Positions 9,401 to 18,466 of a DNA stretch of 64,000 nucleotides are shown here, in pieces; position 1 is the first letter of the stretch, and each line of letters opens with the position of its first letter. Source of the stretch: Pseudomonas violetae (GTDB taxonomy: Bacteria > Pseudomonadota > Gammaproteobacteria > Pseudomonadales > Pseudomonadaceae); assembly GCF_023072615.1 (NCBI RefSeq), contig NZ_JAKNRW010000023.1, forward strand, positions 19,357-83,356, read 5' to 3'. The notes beneath the pieces were generated by a model, which made no database searches, was not told the origin of the DNA, and saw nothing but the letters and a program-made list of their open reading frames with translations. Both the position numbers and the translations under genes were made by a program.

Positions 9401-9964
9401 GTGCACAAAGATTCCACGCAAAGGGCCTCGGTCCTGCAACACGTCAGCCTCAATGTTCGGCGCCTGCGCCACGCCGCCGATATGAGCCAGACGACCCTCG
9501 CTGAAAAGTCCGGGGTCAGCCGGCGGATGCTGGTGGCGATCGAGGCGGGTGAAAAGAACGTCAGCCTGACCACCCTCGATCGCGTGGCCGAAGCACTCGA
9601 CGTAGCCTTCAGCGACCTGATCCAGGCTCCCGAGGCCCGCGATCCGAGTCGCATCAATGAACTGGCCTGGGCCGGCACCATTCCTGGCAGCAAGGCGGTG
9701 TTGCTGTCCAAGGCCAGTGCCACCCGCGAGGTGGAGCTCTGGGAATGGCGCCTGGAACCGGGCGAGCACTACCCGTCCGAACCCGATGCCGATGGCTGGA
9801 GCGAACAGCTCTATGTGTTTGAAGGCTGCCTGACGCTGATGCTCGGTGATGTGCCCCACACTATTTCGGCGGGGGAGTTCTACATGTTCGCCAGTAACCA
9901 GCCGCACTCCTATCGCAACGAAGGAGAAGTCGCCGCGCGTTTCGTGCGTAACGTGGTGATCTGA
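9401..9964 (+). CDS. XRE-family regulator with C-terminal cupin domain
   Basis: The product has 187 residues from the GTG at 9401. Residues about 15-70 form a helix-turn-helix (MSQTTLAEKSGVSRRMLVAI, then EAGEKNVSLTTL). The C-terminal 110 residues form a cupin barrel (EPGEHYPSEPDADGWSEQLY; FEGCLTLMLG) that may bind a small ligand. An in-frame GTG at 9389 is an equally possible start, and neither has a strong ribosome-binding site. Divergent transcription suggests control of the EamA exporter. Confidence 0.88.
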   Translation: MHKDSTQRASVLQHVSLNVRRLRHAADMSQTTLAEKSGVSRRMLVAIEAGEKNVSLTTLDRVAEALDVAFSDLIQAPEARDPSRINELAWAGTIPGSKAVLLSKASATREVELWEWRLEPGEHYPSEPDADGWSEQLYVFEGCLTLMLGDVPHTISAGEFYMFASNQPHSYRNEGEVAARFVRNVVI

Positions 9965-10103
9965 ACAGGGGCGCGGCAGAGCCTGCTCATTGCGCAGGGC
10001 CGCCATCGCTACTTTGGTACTGCTTGATGACGCGGCCCCGGATTTGGCGCTTATTATCGTCCCATGACTTCCATTCAGGAAAACACTGATCAGTGAGAAC
10101 ACC

Positions 10104-11537
10104 ATGAGTGAAATCCCCCACGAGCAGGCCAACGCCGCCCTCCGCCAAGCTGACGTCCTGATCGTTGGTGGCGGCCTGAGTGGCGCGCTGCTGGCCTTGC
10201 AACTGCTGCGCCTGCCGGGCAAGCGCTCGGTGCTGGTCATCGAACCCCGTACCGAACTTGGACGGGGCGAGGCCTACAGTGCGGTGGAACTGGGCCACAC
10301 ACTCAACGGCAACGCGGCGCGAATGAGCGTCGACCCGGACAATGCCGATGACCTGACGCAGTGGCTGACGGAGCATATCGCGGCGGGTGGCTGGCCCGAG
10401 TCCGATCAGCAGCCTGCGCCGATCAGCGAGTTGTTCCCACCGCGCGGGCTGTTCGGCGAGTATGTGCAGCAACGTCTTGCACAAGCCCAAGCGGTGGGCG
10501 CGGTGAACGGATCAAGCGTCGAACACGTGCGGGCGGAGGCCGTAGACCTGGAAAACCTGGCCGGTGGCGTGCGACTGACCTTGAGCGACGGGCAATGCCT
10601 GCAGGGCACTTGCGCGGTGCTGGCCACTGGAATGTTTCCCGCCGCACGCACGCCACAGACCGAATCCAGCGGCTTGAACGCGGCGGCACTCGACCCCTGG
10701 GACATCGCCGCGATGCGCCAGCTTGATCCGCAGTCGACGGTATTGATCATCGGTTCCGGCCTGACCATGGTGGATGCTGTGGTCTCGCTGGAGCAGGCCG
10801 GACACCGCGGGCCCATCGAAGTGTTTTCCCGGCATGGCCTGCTGCCCCATGTACGCCGCCAACCGCCCGCATGGGCGGACTTCCTCGCCAATGACCACAG
10901 CATTCGTACGCCACGGCAATTGGTACGCGAACTGCGCCGCCATTGCCGGGACGCCAGCGCCCAGGGGGTCGACTGGCAAGCGCCACTGGACACTGTGCGG
11001 GTGCACATCCCGCGGCTGTGGAGTCAGGCGACGGATGTGCAGCGTCGGCAGTTCGTGCGGCATGTGCGGCCGTGGTGGGAAAGTCATCACCACCGCTCGC
11101 CGCCCCTGAGTGCCGAGCTGGTGGCGCGGTTGCATGGGGAAGGGCGGCTGCGGATTCAGGCGGCGTCATTCAAGGGGCTTGAGCCTTCGTCGGGGAATAG
11201 CGTGGGGATCCGCATCCGCCGGCGAGGTGAGTCTGCGCAGTGCGTGGTCAGTGGTGCGGCGTTGATCAATTCCAGTGGCATCGAATATGACTGGCGGCGT
11301 GTTGCGCGACCTCTGCCCAGGCAGTTGCTGGCGCGGGGCTTGATTCAGCCTGGGCCCCTGGCATTGGGAATCGCCGCCGCAGTGGACGGCGCGGTGATCG
11401 ACGCGGATGGGCACGTCGCCAGTCGTCTGTTCGCCATGGGGCCTCCGTTGCGTGGCATGTGGTGGGAAAGCACGGCCGTTACGGATGTGGCACTGCAGGC
11501 CAAAGCGCTCGCCGCCCGGCTAGCCAAATCCCTGTAA
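10104..11537 (+). CDS. FAD/NAD(P)-binding protein (NAD_binding_9-like)
   Basis: The product has 477 residues. It has an N-terminal FAD dinucleotide fold (DVLIVGGGLSGALLALQLL, residues about 15-33) and a second fold (STVLIIGSGLTMVDAVVSLE, near 213-232). The segment EAYSAVELGHTLNGNAARMS is typical of the PF13454 group of uncharacterised flavin oxidoreductases. The substrate is unknown. It stands alone, with no operon partners. The 131 bp downstream (11538-11668) hold nothing I recognise. Confidence 0.82.
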   Translation: MSEIPHEQANAALRQADVLIVGGGLSGALLALQLLRLPGKRSVLVIEPRTELGRGEAYSAVELGHTLNGNAARMSVDPDNADDLTQWLTEHIAAGGWPESDQQPAPISELFPPRGLFGEYVQQRLAQAQAVGAVNGSSVEHVRAEAVDLENLAGGVRLTLSDGQCLQGTCAVLATGMFPAARTPQTESSGLNAAALDPWDIAAMRQLDPQSTVLIIGSGLTMVDAVVSLEQAGHRGPIEVFSRHGLLPHVRRQPPAWADFLANDHSIRTPRQLVRELRRHCRDASAQGVDWQAPLDTVRVHIPRLWSQATDVQRRQFVRHVRPWWESHHHRSPPLSAELVARLHGEGRLRIQAASFKGLEPSSGNSVGIRIRRRGESAQCVVSGAALINSSGIEYDWRRVARPLPRQLLARGLIQPGPLALGIAAAVDGAVIDADGHVASRLFAMGPPLRGMWWESTAVTDVALQAKALAARLAKSL

Positions 11538-11668
11538 GAGCAACTGTGCTCCAGTTGCAATGGGCGAATCAATAACGCTGATACTTAGAACCGAACTCAG
11601 GGCGGTTTTGCGCAACGTAGTCGTTATCAAAGTTGTTGAACCGGATGTGCCACTCCCGCTGTCGTCAT

Positions 11669-12409
11669 TCAGCCCTGCGCGCCGAGCATCTCCACGGGGT
11701 AGGAGAAAACATAGCCTTCGCTGCGCACGGTCTTGATGTAGGTCGGTTCGCGCGAGTCGTCCATCAGCCGTTGGCGCAACCGGCTGACCAGCAGGTCGAT
11801 GGACCGGTCGAACAGGTCGGCGTCGCGACCCTGGGTCAGGTTCAAGAGTTGATCCCGGCTGAGCACGCGCTGTGGATGGTCGAGAAACACCCGCAACAGG
11901 CGGTATTCAGCGCCGCTCAGGGCGACCATGGTTTGATCTTCGTCCAGCAGATGGCGGGCGGTGGTGTCCAGGCGCCAGCGACCGAAACCCAGCAGGCGGC
12001 CGCTCTCGCTGACCAGCAGGTTGGGCGGCAGCATCCGCGTGCGCCGTAGCACGGCGTTAATGCGGGCAAGCAGTTCACGGGCAGAGAAGGGTTTGGTCAG
12101 GTAGTCATCGGCGCCCATTTCCAGCCCGAGAATTCGATCGGTTTCATCGTTGCGCGCCGTGAGCATCAGGATCGGCGTCGCCTTGTGCTTGCCCGAGCGC
12201 AATTCGCGACACAGCTGCAGGCCGTCATCGCCGGGCATCATGATGTCCAGCACGATCAGGTCCACCGGGTTGGCTTGCAGAAAACTGCGCATCTGTCGTC
12301 CATCGGCCACGACAGTGGTGCGCAAGCCGTTCTTCTTCAGGTAATTGCTGACCAGTTCGCGGATCTCTCGATCGTCGTCGACTATCAGGATGTGGTTCAC
12401 GTGTTCCAT
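11669..12409 (-). CDS. OmpR/PhoB-family response regulator (orphan)
   Basis: The product has 246 residues. The receiver domain has the acidic pair DDD at 11-13, the phosphoacceptor Asp in LIVLDIMMPGDDG (D55) and the KPF lysine. The C-terminal winged helix includes LSGAEYRLLRVFLDHP and the SIDLLVSRLRQRL recognition helix, ending in TVRSEGYVF. I chose the ATG at 12409 (MEHVNHILIV); the frame upstream is not conserved-looking. No histidine kinase gene is adjacent on either side, so its partner is elsewhere or it acts alone. Confidence 0.92.
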   Translation of the reverse strand: MEHVNHILIVDDDREIRELVSNYLKKNGLRTTVVADGRQMRSFLQANPVDLIVLDIMMPGDDGLQLCRELRSGKHKATPILMLTARNDETDRILGLEMGADDYLTKPFSARELLARINAVLRRTRMLPPNLLVSESGRLLGFGRWRLDTTARHLLDEDQTMVALSGAEYRLLRVFLDHPQRVLSRDQLLNLTQGRDADLFDRSIDLLVSRLRQRLMDDSREPTYIKTVRSEGYVFSYPVEMLGAQG

Positions 12410-12537
12410 CGCTTGATCTCTTGTTATTGAACCCAGGGTTTTGCATCGGGCTGTATCCGTCGCCCCGTCGGACACTTTATGCCGCAATAGCGCGGGTTTA
12501 CGACACAAGTCAGATACCACGGCGTGCTCATGCCTTA

Positions 12538-12734
12538 GCCCGGGGTTATGGTGGCGCGCACTTTCTCTCGACGAGACGCGGCGCACCGGCCAGCCGCCCG
12601 CATTGGCCGGTAATGTCATCGACCCGGAGCGGGTCGAAGCGTTGGTGGCGGTCAGCGGTTATCTGATCGGCAACCAGGCGGCAGGCAATAATCCGTTACC
12701 GCCCAAGGCGGTGATTGATGCCGATAGAGTGTGA
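12538..12734 (+). pseudogene. Remnant of an alpha/beta-hydrolase gene
   Basis: RGYGGAHFLS (12541-12570) and, one base out of frame, DETRRTGQPPALAGNVID followed directly by PERVEALVAVSGYLIG and GNQAAGNNPLPPKA match consecutive parts of alpha/beta hydrolases of the haloalkane-dehalogenase-like type. A one-base deletion at about 12570 breaks the frame. The segment holding the nucleophile elbow (GHDWG region) is missing between NVID and PERV, so an internal deletion has also occurred. The 5' and 3' parts are gone. The alignment is from memory of the family, so boundaries are approximate. Confidence 0.6.
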
Positions 12735-12750
12735 TTGGCTGGGCGCACAC

Positions 12751-12948
12751 CAACCTGGGAGCGCGGTCAGCATTGATGTCACAGGTAGATCGCTATCGCA
12801 AGCAGGCTCCCACAGTATCTCGGCCGGGCACAAATGCTGCGTACACCAACAATACCCTGTGGGAGCACGCTTGCCCGCGATGGCACTCTTGCTGTCACAT
12901 CAGTGTCGCAAGTGCAGCTCCCTCATGGGCAAGCCCGGCTCCCACAGC
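12751..12948. repeat. Cluster of REP units between the hydrolase remnant and ppnN
   Basis: At least four REP-like units in alternating orientation are visible. CGCAAGCAGGCTCCCACAG is near 12797, CTGTGGGAGCACGCTTGCCC near 12857, a degenerate copy (GTCGCAAGTGCAGCTCCCTC) near 12905 and GGGCAAGCCCGGCTCCCACA near 12927. With the hydrolase remnant they fill the 540 bp between the response regulator and ppnN. Confidence 0.8.
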
Positions 12949-12951
12949 ACG

Positions 12952-14325
12952 CTATGCAACCACTCGATAACACGGCACATACGCCGCGCCGCCGGGCAGT
13001 TTCATGCGGTGCTGGGCGACGAATGCCTTGAGTAGTTGATCCAGCGGCTGCATCACCGCGGCATCGCCACGGATCTGATACGGCCCGTGGTCCTCGATCA
13101 GGCGGATGCCCTTGTCCTTGACGTTGCCGGCAACGATGCCGGAAAACGCCCTGCGCAAGTTAGCGGCCAATTCGTGGGCGGGCAGGTCGCGGCTCAGGTT
13201 CAGGTTGGCCATGTTTTCGTGGGTCGGATCGAACGGGCGCTGCAGGCTTTCATCGATCTTCAACAGCCAGTTGAAGTGGAACGCATCGTTACGCTCGCGA
13301 CGGAACTGCTTGACCGCCTTGAGGCCCTGGGTCATTTGCCGGGCCACTTCGGCCGGATCGTCAATGATGATCTCGTAGTGCTTTTTCGCCGCTTCGCCCA
13401 GCGTGGCGCAAACAAACGAGTCAAGCTGCTCCAGGTAAGGCGCTGCATGTTTCGGACCGGTGAGGATGACCGGGAAGGGCAGCCCTTCGTTGTCCGGATG
13501 CATCAGGATCCCGAGCAGGTACAGGAACTCTTCGGCGGTGCCGGCGCCGCCCGGGAAGATGATGATGCCATGGCCCACTCGCACGAAGGCTTCCAGGCGT
13601 TTTTCGATGTCCGGCAGGATCACCAGCTCGTTGACGATCGGGTTCGGCGCCTCGGCGGCGATGATCCCGGGCTCGGTCAGGCCCAGATACCGGCCGCCGT
13701 GAATGCGTTGCTTGGCGTGGGCAATGGTCGCGCCCTTCATCGGGCCTTTCATTACGCCGGGGCCGCAACCGGTGCAGATATCCAGGCTGCGCAGGCCCAG
13801 TTCATGGCCGACTTCCTTGGTGTACTTGTATTCCTCAGTGTTGATCGAGTGGCCACCCCAGCACACCACGATCTTCGGTTCGATACCGGGGCGCAGGGTG
13901 CGGGCGTTGCGCAGCAGGTGGAACACGTAGTCGCTGATGCCCTGGGAATTGCTCAGGTCGATACGTTGGCTGTCCAGTTCGTTTTCGGTGTAGACGATGT
14001 CGCGCAGGGCGCTGAACAGCATCTCCCGGGTGCTGGCGATCATTTCGCCGTCGACGAAAGCGTTGGCAGGGGCGTTCAGCAGTTCGAGACGCACGCCACG
14101 GTCCTGCTGGTGAATGCGGATCTCGAAGTCCTTGTAGGCTTCGAGAATGGTCTTGGCGTTATCAACATGCGCGCCGGTATTGAGGATGGCCAGGGCGCAC
14201 TGGCGGAAGAGGGTATAGGTGCTGCCGGATCCGGCTTCGCTCAGTTGCTGCACTTCACGTTGAGAAAGGGTTTCCAGGCTGCCTTTAGGGCTGACAGAGG
14301 CGTTGATTACATGTCGTTGGGTCAT
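12952..14325 (-). CDS. ppnN: Pyrimidine/purine nucleotide 5'-monophosphate nucleosidase PpnN (YgdH)
   Basis: The product has 457 residues, the normal PpnN length. The central LOG-like Rossmann domain shows CTGCGPGVMKGPMKGA and the catalytic IIIFPGGAGTAEEFLYLLG motif (PGGxGTxxE). The N-terminal and C-terminal extensions typical of PpnN, which in E. coli bind (p)ppGpp, are both present. The enzyme cleaves nucleoside monophosphates to base and ribose 5-phosphate. The gene is monocistronic, and REP units lie just downstream. Confidence 0.95.
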   Translation of the reverse strand: MTQRHVINASVSPKGSLETLSQREVQQLSEAGSGSTYTLFRQCALAILNTGAHVDNAKTILEAYKDFEIRIHQQDRGVRLELLNAPANAFVDGEMIASTREMLFSALRDIVYTENELDSQRIDLSNSQGISDYVFHLLRNARTLRPGIEPKIVVCWGGHSINTEEYKYTKEVGHELGLRSLDICTGCGPGVMKGPMKGATIAHAKQRIHGGRYLGLTEPGIIAAEAPNPIVNELVILPDIEKRLEAFVRVGHGIIIFPGGAGTAEEFLYLLGILMHPDNEGLPFPVILTGPKHAAPYLEQLDSFVCATLGEAAKKHYEIIIDDPAEVARQMTQGLKAVKQFRRERNDAFHFNWLLKIDESLQRPFDPTHENMANLNLSRDLPAHELAANLRRAFSGIVAGNVKDKGIRLIEDHGPYQIRGDAAVMQPLDQLLKAFVAQHRMKLPGGAAYVPCYRVVA

Positions 14326-14553
14326 TCAATGATCCTTAAAACGATGTCATTCACACGGGGGCCGGCAAATGGCATCCGAATAGTGTGTATCCATGAAAGA
14401 AGATGGCACGAACTGAGCAGTATCGCCACGTTGCCCTTTGACGATGAAAAGATGAAAAGGAGCTCCAGCATAGCTAAATCTGTCGGGGAGGCGATAATGC
14501 CCCGCAGTCTTTTGCCCCTGAATCTATTACCTGATGCAAGGAACCCTGTCGCA

Positions 14554-15084
14554 ATGTTTGAAATCCAGCCAATGAACGCCCAGACCTATCGACAACAGAC
14601 GCGGCGCAGCACGGTGATTATTGCCCTGGTGTTCCTGGCGCTGGCGATGCTGCTGTCGACTGTGGCGGTCGCCGTGTTCGGCGAGCCTGGTGGCGACAAC
14701 ATGCGCTTCAATGTCGGCGGGGTGTTCGTGGCGGTGTTGCTGATGGTCGCGTTGATGCGTGGGCTGTTCTGGGAGCAGCCCTGGATGGCGGCAGCGGTCT
14801 ATGGCTGGCAGCTCAAGCGCAGCCTGATGAGCGTTACCAATGTCATGCACCAGGTGACGGCGGCGGTGGATCGCGATGATCCCCGGGCGATGAAGTTGCT
14901 ACGCTTCTATCATCTGGGGCTCACTCAGATGCACGAACTGGACGCTAATTCCAGCGATCACGGGCAATTGAATCGGGAGATTGACCTGCACAAGGCGCGA
15001 ATGGAAGCGCTGGGCATCGACATCGGGCAGACACGACTGGATCCCGCCTGGATCGCTGCCGTCAAGCACACGCCGAAACCATAA
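14554..15084 (+). CDS. DUF3087 family membrane protein
   Basis: The product has 176 residues with two N-terminal helices (about 21-43 and 52-68) and a soluble helical C-terminal part containing RAMKLLRFYHLGLTQMHELD. The function is unknown. I use the ATG at 14554 with AAGGA 11 bp upstream; an ATG at 14572 is also possible. It lies 16 bp upstream of the diguanylate cyclase gene and is probably co-transcribed with it. Confidence 0.8.
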   Translation: MFEIQPMNAQTYRQQTRRSTVIIALVFLALAMLLSTVAVAVFGEPGGDNMRFNVGGVFVAVLLMVALMRGLFWEQPWMAAAVYGWQLKRSLMSVTNVMHQVTAAVDRDDPRAMKLLRFYHLGLTQMHELDANSSDHGQLNREIDLHKARMEALGIDIGQTRLDPAWIAAVKHTPKP

Positions 15085-15100
15085 GCGTTCAGGGAGTGAC

Positions 15101-16678
15101 ATGGTACAGCTGTCCATCAACGATCATCTCGATAATAACCAACCGGCCTTGCTGTTGAACGGCGGCCAGGTGTTGTCCAGGCTGAAGATCCGCTCACTGG
15201 TGTTTTTCCTGATCGCCGTGTGCCTGTCGATGACCACCGTTGCTGGCTGGGAAGTCTGGAATTCGCGCCAGTACCACCTGCGTGATAAGGAAGTGGCGAT
15301 GTCCAACCTCGCCCAGGCCCTGGCCTGGCAGGCGCAGGCGTCGATCAAGCAGGCTGACACTCTGCTGCTCACGTTGGTTGAGCGCCTGGAAAACGAAGGC
15401 ATCGAATCGGCCCGCCAGCCCAGGATGCAACGCCTGCTCGGTATCCAGCGCCGCGAGCTGAGCCAGCTGCATGGCCTGTTCGTTTACGACCAGGCCGGGC
15501 AGTGGATCGCCAACTCCAACGGCGCCGCCCTGGCCAACGCCAATAACTCGGATCGCGAATACTTTATCTTCCACCGCGGTCATCCTGATCGTGGACCGCA
15601 CATCGGCCCTTCGATCAAGAGCCGATCCAGCGGCGAATGGATCATGACCGTGTCGCGCCGGGTCAGTCATCCGGACGGCAGTTTTGCCGGCGTGGCCCTG
15701 GCGACCATCCAGCTGAGCCATTTCCTGGCGCTCTATGACAGCATCGACATGGGCCACAACGGCGTGATCAACCTGATCGCCGATGACGGCTCGATTGTCG
15801 TGCGCCGTCCGTTCAAGGAATCCGAAGTTGGCAGCAGCGTGGCCAATGGTGCGCTGTTTACCCAGTTGCTGCCCTTGGGTAATTCCGGGACTGCCAGGGT
15901 CAGGTCGGTGGTCGATGGCGTCGAGCGGGTGGTGGGTTTTCGTAGGGTCGAAGGGTACCCGCTGATCGTGTTCGCCGCGCTGAATCAGGAAGAGGTATTG
16001 GCCGGCTGGCGCGAGGAATCACTGCTCAGCGCCGGCATTGTCGCCCTGTTCCTGGGGCTTCTAGGCGTCCTCGGTTATCGCCTCATCCGCCTGATGAAAC
16101 ACCAGAACCACATTCAAAGTGTGCTGCTCGACGCCCAGGAAAAACTGCTGGAGGTCAATCGCGGCCTGGAGTTGCTCGCACTGGAAGATGCCCTGACCGG
16201 CCTGTCCAATCGGCGCCAGTTCGATCTGTTCATCATGACCGAGATGCGCCGCGCCCGGCGCACCCAGACTCACCTGGCGCTACTGATGATCGATGTCGAT
16301 CATTTCAAGCGCTTCAATGATCTGTATGGACACGTGGTCGGCGACGCGTGCCTGCGCAGGATCAGCTCGATCATCGTCGAGCACATCAAGCGCCCCGGTG
16401 ATCTGGCGGCCCGATATGGTGGCGAAGAGTTTACGGTGGTGCTGCCGGGCACCGACTATGTCGGCGCTTTCCTGGTGGCGGAGAAAATTCGCCGTGCGGT
16501 GCAGTTGGCGGGGATCGAACACAGCGAGGGCGTCGAAGGGACGGTCACCGTCAGCGTCGGGGTCTGCGCCTGGGATACGGCCTTGCACGATCAGCCCGAT
16601 GACCTGGTACGTGCCGCTGACAGGGCGCTGTACGTGGCCAAGGCCAGTGGGCGCAACATGAGCGTGATCGACAAGTAA
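15101..16678 (+). CDS. Membrane diguanylate cyclase with dCACHE sensor
   Basis: The product has 525 residues: a helix at about 28-48, a periplasmic double-CACHE region with DREYFIFHRGH near residue 150, a second helix near 305-325 and a GGDEF domain from about 360. The active site is GGEEF at 440-444. RPGD at 431-434 is an intact RxxD inhibitory site placed five residues upstream. It should make c-di-GMP from GTP with product inhibition. A GGAG precedes the ATG at 15101. Confidence 0.95.
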   Translation: MVQLSINDHLDNNQPALLLNGGQVLSRLKIRSLVFFLIAVCLSMTTVAGWEVWNSRQYHLRDKEVAMSNLAQALAWQAQASIKQADTLLLTLVERLENEGIESARQPRMQRLLGIQRRELSQLHGLFVYDQAGQWIANSNGAALANANNSDREYFIFHRGHPDRGPHIGPSIKSRSSGEWIMTVSRRVSHPDGSFAGVALATIQLSHFLALYDSIDMGHNGVINLIADDGSIVVRRPFKESEVGSSVANGALFTQLLPLGNSGTARVRSVVDGVERVVGFRRVEGYPLIVFAALNQEEVLAGWREESLLSAGIVALFLGLLGVLGYRLIRLMKHQNHIQSVLLDAQEKLLEVNRGLELLALEDALTGLSNRRQFDLFIMTEMRRARRTQTHLALLMIDVDHFKRFNDLYGHVVGDACLRRISSIIVEHIKRPGDLAARYGGEEFTVVLPGTDYVGAFLVAEKIRRAVQLAGIEHSEGVEGTVTVSVGVCAWDTALHDQPDDLVRAADRALYVAKASGRNMSVIDK

Positions 16679-16680
16679 GC

Positions 16681-17055
16681 TCAGCGCCGCTCGCCTCGCC
16701 GCAAGCGCCTGACCAGCCGCAGGTAGACACAGAAGTTGAGCGCCAGCACCACGGCGCCCAGCCCCACCTGGATGCCCGGGGTCAGTCCGGCGGGATAGAT
16801 TGCCGGCCATATATAATGCTCGACGAAACCACCGCCGTAGCCGTTCTGGCCCGCCGCTTCGCGCAGGCGGTTCTCCCATTCGGTCAGCGGGCACAGCAGG
16901 TGAAAGACTTCCACCGAGATACCCCATGCGACCGCGGGTAGATGCCAGAAAGCCAGGTGGCGCCACTTGAGCACCAGCAGCCCGCCGAACAGTACGAACA
17001 GAATGAACAGCAGATGAAACAGCACCAGTCCGTCGGCGGCGATTCGGTAGAGCAT
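16681..17055 (-). CDS. DUF2784 family membrane protein
   Basis: The product has 124 residues and three hydrophobic helices. The N-terminal ADGLVLFHLLFILFVLFGGL and the FHLLCPLTEWENRLR loop are the signature of DUF2784 proteins, whose function is unknown. I use the ATG at 17055; the frame upstream is open but unlike the family. It is convergent with the cyclase gene, 2 bp apart. Confidence 0.85.
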   Translation of the reverse strand: MLYRIAADGLVLFHLLFILFVLFGGLLVLKWRHLAFWHLPAVAWGISVEVFHLLCPLTEWENRLREAAGQNGYGGGFVEHYIWPAIYPAGLTPGIQVGLGAVVLALNFCVYLRLVRRLRRGERR

Positions 17056-17191
17056 GTGGGCTTCCCTGGGTGTGCCGGATGGACTGCGCCATGGTACTCG
17101 GTCGAGGGTCGGCAAATAACTCGAAATTGTGTATGCCTTCGCGGGTAAGTACTGGCAGAGTTGCAGGTCTTTTTTCCAGTGGCAGAGCGCT

Positions 17192-17893
17192 ATGTCCAAC
17201 TCACACTTGCCCTGCAGCGCATTCCTGCGCGGCGCCGTGGCGATCCTTCCCTTGTCCCTGGCGACTGCGCCTTGGGGCTTATTGGCCGGATCCATGGCCA
17301 TCGAAGCCAACCTCACGCCCCTGCAAGGCCAGGGCCTGTCGAGCATCGTGTTTGCCGGCGCCGCACAGTTGGTGGCTATCGGCATGCTCAAGGGCGGTGC
17401 CGGAATCTTCTCGATCCTGCTGACCACGCTGCTGCTGACATCCCAGCATCTGCTCTACGGCATGAGCATGCGCTCGGCGATCTCACCGCTGCCGGGGCAC
17501 TGGCGCGTGGGCTTGGGCTTTTTGCTTACCGACGAACTGTTCGCCCTGACCAGCCAGCATGACAAGCAGCAGTTCGATCGCTGGTACGCACTCGGGGTTG
17601 GACTGACGTTCTACATTGCCTGGAATCTCTTTACCCTGGCCGGCATCGTGCTCGGCAGCAGCATTGCGGGGCTGGAACACCTGGGCCTGGACTTCTCGAT
17701 TGCCGCGACCTTCATCGCGCTGATCACTCCCGTGGTGCGCAACGTGCCCACAGTGGTGTGTGTCGCGGTGGCGCTGTTCTGTTCGGTGCTGTTCAGTTAC
17801 TGGCAATGGGGCTCGGCGCTGGTGCTGGCAGGCCTGGCGGGAATGACGGCGGGATTTGTGTGTAACAAACTTTATGTGGGGCAAACAGCATGA
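17192..17893 (+). CDS. azlC: AzlC family branched-chain amino acid exporter, large subunit
   Basis: The product has 233 residues and six to seven helices. The N-terminal FLRGAVAILPLSLATAPWG and the QGLSSIVFAGAAQL segment (YgaZ/AzlC motif) are clear, as is SQHLLYGMSMR. With the small AzlD partner it forms an inner-membrane exporter for branched-chain or other neutral amino acids. The ATG at 17192 gives the family start. It overlaps azlD by 4 nt. Confidence 0.92.
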   Translation: MSNSHLPCSAFLRGAVAILPLSLATAPWGLLAGSMAIEANLTPLQGQGLSSIVFAGAAQLVAIGMLKGGAGIFSILLTTLLLTSQHLLYGMSMRSAISPLPGHWRVGLGFLLTDELFALTSQHDKQQFDRWYALGVGLTFYIAWNLFTLAGIVLGSSIAGLEHLGLDFSIAATFIALITPVVRNVPTVVCVAVALFCSVLFSYWQWGSALVLAGLAGMTAGFVCNKLYVGQTA

Positions 17894-18204
17894 TGGTCTG
17901 GGCGGTCATTTTCGGGATGGGTGTGCTGGTGTTTCTCAACCGCTACGTATTTCTGGAGCCTCGCCTGCCAGTGCGCCTGAGCAGCAACGCCCGGCAATTC
18001 CTCGGTTTTGCCGTGCCTGGCATGCTCACCGCCATCTGCGGACCGATCGTATTCATGCCGGATAAACAACTGAACCTGCAATGGGACAATCCTTACCTGC
18101 TCAGTTCATTGGTGGCGGTGGGGCTGGTTCTGTACACCCGTAACACCTTGCTGAGCATGTTGTTGAGCATGGCGTTTTTCTTTGTGCTGCGTTGGTGGCT
18201 GTGA
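17890..18204 (+). CDS. azlD: AzlD family small exporter subunit
   Basis: The product has 104 residues and three to four helices, with FGMGVLVFLNRYVFLEPRLP at the N-terminus and RNTLLSMLLSMAFFFVLRW at the C-terminus, as in AzlD/YgaH. It is translationally coupled to azlC through ATGA. Confidence 0.9.
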   Translation: MMVWAVIFGMGVLVFLNRYVFLEPRLPVRLSSNARQFLGFAVPGMLTAICGPIVFMPDKQLNLQWDNPYLLSSLVAVGLVLYTRNTLLSMLLSMAFFFVLRWWL

Positions 18205-18250
18205 ATCTGTTCTACGCTTGAATGGATAATCTTCACGAACAGAGGTGAAC

Positions 18251-18397
18251 ATGGCGAATGAACCCGAGCGTCCCGATCCGGATGAACCTAGCGAAGAAGA
18301 AATAGAAGAACAGAACAGGCGCTCGAAGCAGGACTGGAAACATGACGACAGCCGAGAGCTGTCGGAGCGTGATCAGGAGCGTCCGCTGAAACGTTGA
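18251..18397 (+). CDS. Small acidic hydrophilic protein, unknown
   Basis: The product has 48 residues, very rich in Glu, Asp, Arg and Lys, with no hydrophobic segment (MANEPERPDPDEPSEEEIEE, then basic and acidic repeats). An AGAGGTGA ribosome-binding site lies 6 bp upstream of the ATG at 18251. The strong site and codon pattern support a real gene. I do not recognise a family; it looks intrinsically disordered. Confidence 0.6.
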   Translation: MANEPERPDPDEPSEEEIEEQNRRSKQDWKHDDSRELSERDQERPLKR

Positions 18398-18466
18398 ATA
18401 GTGTCTTTCGCTCGCGGCGGCACCTGCAATTTTAACTGCAGGCGCTGTCGCCCTACAGAGGCGCGT

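Noticed and set aside
9317..10240. 308-codon N-terminal extension of the EamA frame
   Set aside because: It is antisense to the XRE-cupin gene, and EamA proteins start with the first helix just after ATG 9316.
13036..15084. 682-codon plus-strand open frame
   Set aside because: Most of it is antisense to ppnN. Only the last 176 codons, from ATG 14554, read as a real membrane protein.
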